14,106 nt of DNA from Planctomycetota bacterium (GTDB lineage Bacteria > Planctomycetota > Planctomycetia > Gemmatales > Gemmataceae). The DNA is taken from the NCBI GenBank assembly GCA_016200155.1, contig JACQFG010000127.1, positions 1 to 14,106 of the forward strand, in the 5' to 3' direction. Below the pieces are notes generated by a model. That model had not been told where the DNA came from and made no database searches. It was given only the letters and a program-made list of their open reading frames with translations. This document shows positions 6,493-12,425 of this stretch, one piece after another (position 1 is the first letter of the stretch; each line of letters begins with the position of its first letter). A program made the translations under genes and the position numbers.

Positions 6493-7843
6493 ATGGAATA
6501 TCTGTTTTACGTCCTCGCCGCTCTGGCGGGACTTGCCGTCGGCGGCGTCGCCGTTTTTGTCTGGGTTCGCCAGCTCGAAAGCCGAAACCTTCACAGTGCC
6601 GAGGTTCGCGCCAAGGAACTCGTCAGCCAGGCCGAGAAGAACGCCGAGAACATCCTCAAGGAATCCGAACTCAAGGCCAAGGACGAGTTCCTCAAGCGCC
6701 GCGAGGAGTTCAATCGCGAGGCGGAGAAGGTTCGCAACGAGCAGAAGGACCAGGAACGCCGGCTTGAAAAGAAGGACGACCTGCTCGAGCAGACCAATCA
6801 ATCGCTCCTGCAAAAAGAAAAGCACATCACGCACACCGAGAAAAAGCTGCACGAACGCAAGCATCATCTCGAACAGAAGGTCAAGGACGCCGAGACGCTG
6901 GTCGAACAGCAAACGCACAAGCTGCACGAGATCACGGGCCTGTCGCGCGATGAAGCCGAGAAGCTGCTGCTGGAGCGTGTCGATCACGAACTGGCCGACG
7001 AGGTCGCGTCGCGCATTCAGAAGCACGAAGAGCGGATCAAGGCCGTCGCCGAGGAGAAAGCCCGCCGCATCCTGGCGACCGCCATCCACCGCTACGCCGC
7101 CGACCACACCGCCGACACCACGGTCAGCACCGTCGGTCGTCAAGGAAACGCAGGACGAGATGGAACGTAACATCATGGAGATCGGCAAAGCCGCCGTGAT
7201 GGAAGCGAACGTCGGCCATCTGCACGAACGCCTGGTCAACTTGCTCGGCCGGCTCAAGTTCCGCACCAGCTACAGCCAGAACGTGCTCAACCACAGCCTC
7301 GAAGTCGCCTATCTCACCGGCCTGATGGCGGACGAGCTGGGCCTCGACGGCCGACTGGCGCGCCGTTGCGGCTTGCTGCACGACGTCGGCAAGGCGGCGG
7401 ACCACGAGATGGAAGGCGGTCATCCCAAGATCGGCGCCGAACTCGCCAAGCGCTACGGCGAAACCTCGAAGGAGGTCCTGCACGCCATCGTCGGCCATCA
7501 CGACGACGTCACGGTCGATCACATCTATACGGTGCTGGTCGCCGCCGCCGACGCCATCAGCGCCGCCCGCCCCGGTGCCCGCCGCGAAACCCTGGAGAAA
7601 TACGTCAAGCGTCTCGAAGAGCTGGAGGCCCTCGCCCAGGGCTTCCCCGGCATCGAGCACGCCTTCGCCATCCAGGCCGGCCGCGAGCTGCGCGTCATCG
7701 CCAACGCCAATCAGTTGAGCGATAGCGAGGCGCTGAAGACTTGCCGCGAGATCGCCAAGTCGATCGAACAGCAGTTGAACTACCCCGGCGAGATCAAGGT
7801 GACGGTGGTGCGCGAGACGAGATCGGTGGAGTTTGCGCGGTAG
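6493..7843 (+). pseudogene. rny: RNase Y, frameshifted and lacking the KH domain
   Basis: RNase Y is a membrane-anchored endoribonuclease that starts mRNA decay. The ATG at 6493 follows AGGAG (6480-6484) at good spacing; a GTG at 6484 is possible but overlaps that site. The first frame encodes a transmembrane anchor (LFYVLAALAGLAVGGVAVFVW), a long charged coiled coil, and the family motif ARRILATAIHRYAADHTADT, then hits TAA at 7168-7170 (225 residues). The second frame picks up at 7136 (VVKETQDEMERN) and carries a complete HD domain (LLHDVGKAADHE, IVGHHDD) and the C-terminus GEIKVTVVRETRSVEFAR. The ~72 residues expected between STV and VVKE, the KH RNA-binding domain with its GRIIGREGRNIR motif, are absent. 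The parts add up: 214 + 72 + 235 = 521, against about 520 in Bacillus subtilis. An ATG at 7160 overlapping the first stop could restart translation and give a soluble HD protein. Confidence 0.88.
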
Positions 7844-7861
7844 CGTTTCGGAGGGTGAGCG

Positions 7862-8278
7862 ATGGGACTGCCACGTGCCCCGGAAGCGCGGCTCTACTAC
7901 CGAGCCGCTCGCCAGCGATACACGGACGCCCAATGGCTCTTGTCAGGCGATCGAACGACGGGAGCTGTTTACCTCGGAGGGTATACGGTAGAATGCTTCA
8001 TGAAGGCTTTGCTATTGGCGAGCGTGAGTCCGGGGCTGCGGCAAGAGTTAATGGGCGAGTTTCGCGGCAGCCGGGCCCATAATATCGAATGGCTCGGAAG
8101 ACTGTACCGGCGTAATGTTGGAATCGCCGTTCCCGGCGCAATCACGCAGCATCTATCGCGTGTCGCCTCATGGTCCACCGACTTGCGTTATGCCACAGGT
8201 GCTGTGAATCAGAAAGAAGCTCGCGAGTTCTTCGAGTCCGTTGACGCCATTGCGGCCTGGATCGATGGGAGGCTTTGA
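7862..8278 (+). CDS. HEPN-domain protein
   Basis: The 138-residue product has the pattern of HEPN domains, which are four-helix proteins that often act as RNases or as partners of nucleotidyltransferases. Visible features are an N-terminal helix (ARLYYRAARQRYTDAQWLL), the characteristic GAVYLGGYTVECFMKALLLA helix, and a late WSTDLRY motif. R68-GSRA-H73 fits the R-x4-H motif of RNase-active HEPN proteins, although HEPN members without activity exist. GGAGG lies just before the ATG at 7862, and the gene starts 18 bases after the rny stop. The stop is one base before the next ATG, so the two are almost certainly a translationally coupled pair. The function is inferred from the domain only. Confidence 0.82.
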   Translation: MGLPRAPEARLYYRAARQRYTDAQWLLSGDRTTGAVYLGGYTVECFMKALLLASVSPGLRQELMGEFRGSRAHNIEWLGRLYRRNVGIAVPGAITQHLSRVASWSTDLRYATGAVNQKEAREFFESVDAIAAWIDGRL

Positions 8279-8279
8279 A

Positions 8280-8603
8280 ATGCCAGTTAAAGTGCGGAAT
8301 AAAAAGCTCGATGCCGTCCTCAAGCAAATCGTCAAGACGTTGGAGAGGTACGCTGCGGGACACCCAAATGCGGAGGTCGAAGCCTATCGCCACGACAATG
8401 TTTCCGTGCGCATACGAGTGATCGACCCCGATTTCAAGGGCATGAGCCGGGGCGAGCGCGAGGTGGATCTGTGGGCGATGCTCCACGAATTGCCGGAGGA
8501 AGTCGTCGCGGACATCAGTCTGTTGATCTTGCTTTCGCCGGCGGAGGTGAAAAAATCGTTCGCGAGCATGGAGTTCGACGATCCGATACCGGCACGGATT
8601 TGA
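8280..8603 (+). CDS. Small acidic partner protein of the HEPN gene, unknown function
   Basis: 107 residues start at the ATG at 8280, one base after the HEPN stop and after GGGAGG at 8267-8272. A longer open frame from 8241 overlaps the HEPN gene and lacks that site. The N-terminal half looks like an alpha/beta fold (VEAYRHDNVSVRIRVIDPDF). The C-terminal half has a conserved-looking RGEREVDLWAMLHELPEEV segment, then a hydrophobic LLILLSPAEV stretch and an acidic EFDDP tail. I do not recognise a characterised family. The tight linkage and small size fit an antitoxin or regulator of the HEPN protein, but that is inference. Confidence 0.78.
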   Translation: MPVKVRNKKLDAVLKQIVKTLERYAAGHPNAEVEAYRHDNVSVRIRVIDPDFKGMSRGEREVDLWAMLHELPEEVVADISLLILLSPAEVKKSFASMEFDDPIPARI

Positions 8604-8659
8604 TCTGCGCGGCAGGAGGACACAACGCCGCGAGTTAGCCCTCGGCAGGAGAGTCGGTC

Positions 8660-9424
8660 ATGCCTGTGCACGATTGGACGCGGGTGGAAGCGGGGGTATT
8701 TCACGATTTTCACAACGTGTGGATCGCGGAACTGCGTAACGCCATGAACAGCGGCTTGCTGCCGCACGGCTATTACGCCATGTCGGAACAGCACGGCAAC
8801 AAATACATCGGCGATGTCTTGACCTTGGAGCGACCGGCTCGCCAGGAGGCGCCGCCACGTGCGACCGCGGGTGGCCTTGAGCTTGCCGAGGCGCCCCCGA
8901 TAGTGCGCCGCAAAGAATCCCTCTCTCCCACGGCGGCCGCGCTGCGGAAAACGCTGACGATTCGTCATGCCACGGGACATCGCATCGTGGCCCTTGTCGA
9001 GATCGTGTCCCGTGCCAACAAAGTCCGCGAAGAATACGTCGAAAAGTTCTTGAATACGATCGAGGACGCGCTGGCCCAAGGCATCCATGTCCTTCTCGTG
9101 GACCTTTTCCCGCCGGGCCGGCACGATTCGCGCGGCTTGCACGTCGCACTCTGGGACCGTCTCGGCGACGTGGCCGAAAATCCACCGGAAGACGAACCCT
9201 TGACCCTCGCCTCCTATTGTGCGGATACGCCCCTGGAGGCCTATTTGGAATATGTCGCGGTCGGCAACAACCTGCCCGACATGCCCCTGTTTTTCGACCT
9301 CGACCGCTACGTCAACACGCCGCTTCAAGCAACCTATGACGCAAGCTGGCGCGGCACCCCGGAGGTGTGGCGCGAGGTGCTGGAGAAGCCAAACGGCAAA
9401 GCGCGGCGGAAGCGCGGGCGATGA
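8660..9424 (+). CDS. DUF4058-like protein of unknown function
   Basis: 254 residues open with PVHDWTRVEAGVFHDFHNVW, an N-terminal signature I associate with a protein family common in planctomycetes and usually labelled DUF4058. LRNAMNSGLLPHGYYAMSEQ and a middle section with TIRHATGHRIVALVEIVSRANK (a strand followed by a helix) fit that assignment. The C-terminal part (YVAVGNNLPDMPLFFDLDRYVN, then a basic tail) is also of the expected kind. AGGAGAG lies upstream of the ATG. There is no signal peptide or membrane helix, so it is probably cytoplasmic. The function is unknown. The family name is from memory and a profile search is needed to confirm it. Confidence 0.75.
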   Translation: MPVHDWTRVEAGVFHDFHNVWIAELRNAMNSGLLPHGYYAMSEQHGNKYIGDVLTLERPARQEAPPRATAGGLELAEAPPIVRRKESLSPTAAALRKTLTIRHATGHRIVALVEIVSRANKVREEYVEKFLNTIEDALAQGIHVLLVDLFPPGRHDSRGLHVALWDRLGDVAENPPEDEPLTLASYCADTPLEAYLEYVAVGNNLPDMPLFFDLDRYVNTPLQATYDASWRGTPEVWREVLEKPNGKARRKRGR

Positions 9425-9448
9425 CCATCAACGCGGAGGCGTCCGCTC

Positions 9449-10000
9449 ATGAAGTTGTTGCCCTATGACTCTTTCACACTTGAAACGAGCGAACCGATCG
9501 CCGTCGTTGCTGGCCGACTTACGGCAAAACTGGATAACTCCTGGTCTAGCTGGATGTCTGGATTCGGCTTGGCAAGGTGGGACGGCACATTCACAGGAAA
9601 GGTGACGGAGGATGGTTTCAAGGTCGAGCAGGTCCTGTTTTACCGCAATTCATTCAAGCCTGTGATTTGCGGTCGCTTCAATGCGGGCCCGACCGGCACC
9701 GTCATCGATCTAACGATGCGTTTGAATTTTTTTGTCGTAGGATTCATGACCCTTTGGTTCGGAGGCATTGGAGCCGGGTTCATCACCGTGTTGCCTCACG
9801 TCATCGCGCGGGCCGTCCCGTGGTACGGCCTGCCCATTTTCGTTCTGATGTGGCTGCTTGGCTACGGCCTGACGCTCGGATGTTTCTGGTGGGAGGCGTC
9901 GAGGGTGCGTGAAGAGATCACTCAATTGCTCGTCAATGCTCCCAAACAGCATCCGCCCTTGCGACTCCTCGAGAAGTGGGCCGACGACGAAAAGGTTTAG
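9449..10000 (+). CDS. Two-helix membrane protein of unknown function
   Basis: 183 residues start at the ATG at 9449 behind a GGAGG (9436-9440). The N-terminal ~90 residues are soluble and probably beta-rich (GTFTGKVTEDGFKVEQVLFYRNSFKPVICGRF). Two strong hydrophobic helices follow, around residues 93-117 (FFVVGFMTLWFGGIGAGF) and 126-148 (LPIFVLMWLLGYGLTLGCF), then a short charged C-terminal helix. A conserved-looking YRNSFKPVI segment precedes the helices. No signal peptide or catalytic motif is visible. It ends the + strand gene run that begins with the HEPN gene and faces the - strand genes, with 147 bases between them. Confidence 0.72.
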   Translation: MKLLPYDSFTLETSEPIAVVAGRLTAKLDNSWSSWMSGFGLARWDGTFTGKVTEDGFKVEQVLFYRNSFKPVICGRFNAGPTGTVIDLTMRLNFFVVGFMTLWFGGIGAGFITVLPHVIARAVPWYGLPIFVLMWLLGYGLTLGCFWWEASRVREEITQLLVNAPKQHPPLRLLEKWADDEKV

Positions 10001-10147
10001 CACGAGGAAACCGAGTAAAAGCTGGACGACAACTGACATTGCAAAACTCCCCGGGTGGTCACGCCAACCTCACGGAGGGGGGGGTGGCGCATGTGGGTGT
10101 GTGCAAAACTTGCAGGCGCAATGCAACTCATATTGCCGACCGGCACG

Positions 10148-11452
10148 TCACCGCCGCAGCGGCCGTTCCGCGAAGCCGTGCGTCTCCGGCGTCTGGTCGG
10201 TCACGATGTTCCACGATTCGCCCAGCTCGCGCAGGGCGCGGAAGTCGCGCGGCTGATACGCGATGTTCAGGTGCGGCGTCTCGATCGCTTCGCCGGCGGC
10301 ACGGGAACGCACGGCGGCCTCGGTCGCGCCGGTCGCCAGCAGCGTGCGCTCCACGGGGTAGGGCGACTCGCGGCGAACGAAGAATTGCTGGATCGCGTTT
10401 GCCAGGGCCATGAACAGGCAGCGATTGCGCCACGGGCCGACGTGATGGCTCGTGGCCCGGGCATTCTTCTCGCCGGCCAGCTTGCAGGCGAAGTTCCAGC
10501 GTATGCCGGAGAAACCGAGCTTGAGCATCACGCCCTTGACGCCGTCGCGATAGGTGACGAGGATGCCCCACGGCTCGACGCCGCCTATGGGCCGGGTGAT
10601 GTCGGGCAGCTTGTCGCCGAACTCGACGCGCATGGCGGCGCGGGCCAAATCGAGCGACCATCGGCCTTGCCGGGCGGCGGCGAACAACGGCTCGCGCGGC
10701 AGGAACTCGATTGCACGGATGCCGGTCTCGCCGCCCTTGCGCGATTCGACGAACGCTTGCAGCACTTCGAGAGCGTGATAATCGTAGACCTCGAACGGGC
10801 CGCCGTGAATGCTGACGGCCTCCTCGACGACGCAGTTCGCCGGCATCTCGAAGGCCGGGCGGCGCTGCGCCAGCGGCACCGAACTGCCGGCCATGAACGG
10901 GATGCGGTGCTTCTGGCACGTGTCGACCATCGCGCGCGCCCAGTCCCAGCGATACGAGAGATGCTTGTCGTTGAAGATCGGCACGAAGCGATTGCTGCGC
11001 TGCATGACGGCGACGATCTCGTCGAAGAAGCGTTTGCGCGGGTACTCGCGCACGCCGAGCCGATTGGTCGCGTAATCGCCGTGCTCGCCGATCGACAGGA
11101 CCGCATCAACGGCGAGTTCCTTGCCGCCCAGCGTCAGCGCTTCGCCGATCGTGCGGAAGCGCGGCAGCTTGAACTGGCGCACGACCTCGGCCGTCAGGTC
11201 GCGGTTCTTCCCCGGCGCGATCTGGTCCGCGTAGAGCGACACGACATCGACGCTCGGCTGCGTGAGCTTGCCGTTGAAGAGGTACGGGGTCAGGAAGTTT
11301 TCGAGAAGCACATGCGCATGCGAGCGATGATAGCACTGCGTGTAGATTACGGCGACGCGCGGCCGACGGCGCGGCTCGCCGGCGAATGCGGGCAGCGTCA
11401 ACAGCGGCGCGGCGGCCAACGATTGCAAAGCTTGACGGCGCGTGAATGCCAT
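10148..11452 (-). CDS. Tat-signal exported protein of unknown function
   Basis: 434 residues begin with FTRRQALQSLAAAPLLTLPAFA, a short twin-arginine signal with TRRQALQ, a hydrophobic core and an AFA cleavage site, so a folded periplasmic product is likely. The mature part starts VAVIYTQCYHRSHAHVLL and continues with an alternating alpha/beta pattern (VDAVLSIGEHGDYATN, FVPIFNDKHLSYRWDWARAM), suggesting a Rossmann-like fold. I recognise no catalytic motif; a relationship to dehydrogenase-like planctomycete exported proteins is possible but not shown. GGGGAGGA precedes the ATG on the - strand. The gene follows the SDR gene by 39 bases on the same strand, so the two are probably co-transcribed. 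Confidence 0.8.
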   Translation of the reverse strand: MAFTRRQALQSLAAAPLLTLPAFAGEPRRRPRVAVIYTQCYHRSHAHVLLENFLTPYLFNGKLTQPSVDVVSLYADQIAPGKNRDLTAEVVRQFKLPRFRTIGEALTLGGKELAVDAVLSIGEHGDYATNRLGVREYPRKRFFDEIVAVMQRSNRFVPIFNDKHLSYRWDWARAMVDTCQKHRIPFMAGSSVPLAQRRPAFEMPANCVVEEAVSIHGGPFEVYDYHALEVLQAFVESRKGGETGIRAIEFLPREPLFAAARQGRWSLDLARAAMRVEFGDKLPDITRPIGGVEPWGILVTYRDGVKGVMLKLGFSGIRWNFACKLAGEKNARATSHHVGPWRNRCLFMALANAIQQFFVRRESPYPVERTLLATGATEAAVRSRAAGEAIETPHLNIAYQPRDFRALRELGESWNIVTDQTPETHGFAERPLRR

Positions 11453-11491
11453 GGCGTCCTCCCCGGACGTACCCTCCAGGAATCGTTCCGC

Positions 11492-12286
11492 TCATTCTGG
11501 AGGTTGGTCTTTGTTGATGTTGATGCGATTCATCATGCGCTTGATGTACCAGTCCTGCCACGAGCGCGGCCACCACAGCATGAAGCCGAGCTTCCAACGC
11601 ATGGCGCGCGGGAACGCATGGAACGCCCGCTTCTTGCGAATGGCGTAGAGAATCTCCTGGGCGGCGACCTCGACGTCGATCAGATGCTCCAGGTTGCCGT
11701 CGAGCTTCTCGGTCATCGGCGTGCGGACCCAGGCGGGGCATACCGTCGTGACATGGATGCCGATCGGCTTTAGCTCGATGCGCAGGCCGTCCATGATGGC
11801 GTTGACGCCGGCCTTGCTCGCGCAGTACGCCAGCATGCGCGGCAACCCGCGATAGGAAGCGACGCTGGAGATGGCGACAAGGTGGCCGCGCTGGCGCTTG
11901 ACCATGCCGGGCAGCACGGCGCCGATGCTGTTGGAGACGCCGATGAGATTGACGTTCATCACCAGGTTCATTTCGGGGATGCTGTAATCGAGGCCGGTCG
12001 TCTCGGTGCCGATGCCGGCGCTGGCGATCAAAAGGTCGGTGGGGCCGAGCTTGGCTTCGAGTTCGCGCGTCGCTTGCATGAGGCCGGGCGGGTCGGTGAC
12101 GTCGGCGACGCGCCAGGCGATCGGCTTTTGCTGAGCTTGCAGTTCGTCGGCCAGGGACACGAGGCCCTTCTCGCGGCGATCGATGGCGGCGATGGCGTAG
12201 CCTTCCTGGGCAAGCAAGCGAGCCGTGGCTCGGCCGATGCCGCTGCCGGCGCCGGTGATCAGTGCGACGGGGTTCGAGGGGGTCAT
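11492..12286 (-). CDS. Short-chain dehydrogenase/reductase (SDR)
   Basis: 264 residues in the classical SDR fold, an NAD(P)-dependent oxidoreductase. The cofactor motif TGAGSGIG (residues 11-18) opens the Rossmann fold. ADVTD, ASAGIG (89-93) and the conserved NVNLIG follow. The catalytic set is S141 (ISSVASY), Y154 and K158 (YCASKA). The CPAWVRTPM motif is present near 183-191. The C-terminal extension (FHAFPRAMRWKLGFMLWWPRSWQ) is hydrophobic and basic and may contact the membrane. The ATG at 12286 is chosen; a longer frame to 12376 would run into an inverted repeat and adds residues not seen in SDRs. The substrate is unknown. The Tat-signal protein follows 39 bases downstream. Confidence 0.9.
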   Translation of the reverse strand: MTPSNPVALITGAGSGIGRATARLLAQEGYAIAAIDRREKGLVSLADELQAQQKPIAWRVADVTDPPGLMQATRELEAKLGPTDLLIASAGIGTETTGLDYSIPEMNLVMNVNLIGVSNSIGAVLPGMVKRQRGHLVAISSVASYRGLPRMLAYCASKAGVNAIMDGLRIELKPIGIHVTTVCPAWVRTPMTEKLDGNLEHLIDVEVAAQEILYAIRKKRAFHAFPRAMRWKLGFMLWWPRSWQDWYIKRMMNRININKDQPPE

Positions 12287-12325
12287 GGAGATGGCATAGG
12301 ACCTGAACGCGAAACCGCCAAGCAC

Positions 12326-12404
12326 CGTAGCCGCAAGCTGCCAGCTTGCGAGCTTATTCGGATTGACGCGCCCCAAGCTCGCAAGCTGGCAGCTTGCGGC
12401 TACG
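12326..12404. repeat. Inverted-repeat element, type D
   Basis: Perfect 30-nt arms at 12326-12355 and 12375-12404 flank a 19-nt loop. The arms contain GCCGCAAGCTGCCAGCTTGC, which is itself palindromic. It lies 21 bases beyond the stop of the RND pump gene and 39 bases before the SDR start, both on the - strand, where it would form a strong hairpin in the transcript. No T-run follows. It has the same build as types A and B but a distinct sequence. Confidence 0.92.
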
Positions 12405-12425
12405 ATGAAGTAACATCGGCGTGAT

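Noticed and set aside
10062..10089. Imperfect hairpin with an eight-G run between the convergent gene runs (CGCCA...TGGCG)
   Set aside because: The stem is short and bulged and no T-run follows on either strand, so I do not call it a terminator. I saw no gene in 10001-10147.
10055..11773. Long + strand open frame (572 residues)
   Set aside because: It lies antisense to the Tat-signal protein and part of the SDR gene. Its translation is Arg/Ala/Asp-rich without domain motifs, whereas the - strand frames have a Tat signal, SDR motifs and ribosome sites. It is a GC-rich shadow.
12287..12376. Longer N-terminus for the SDR
   Set aside because: The extension would read through the right arm region of the type D repeat, and SDRs begin a few residues before the TGxxxGxG motif, as the ATG at 12286 does.
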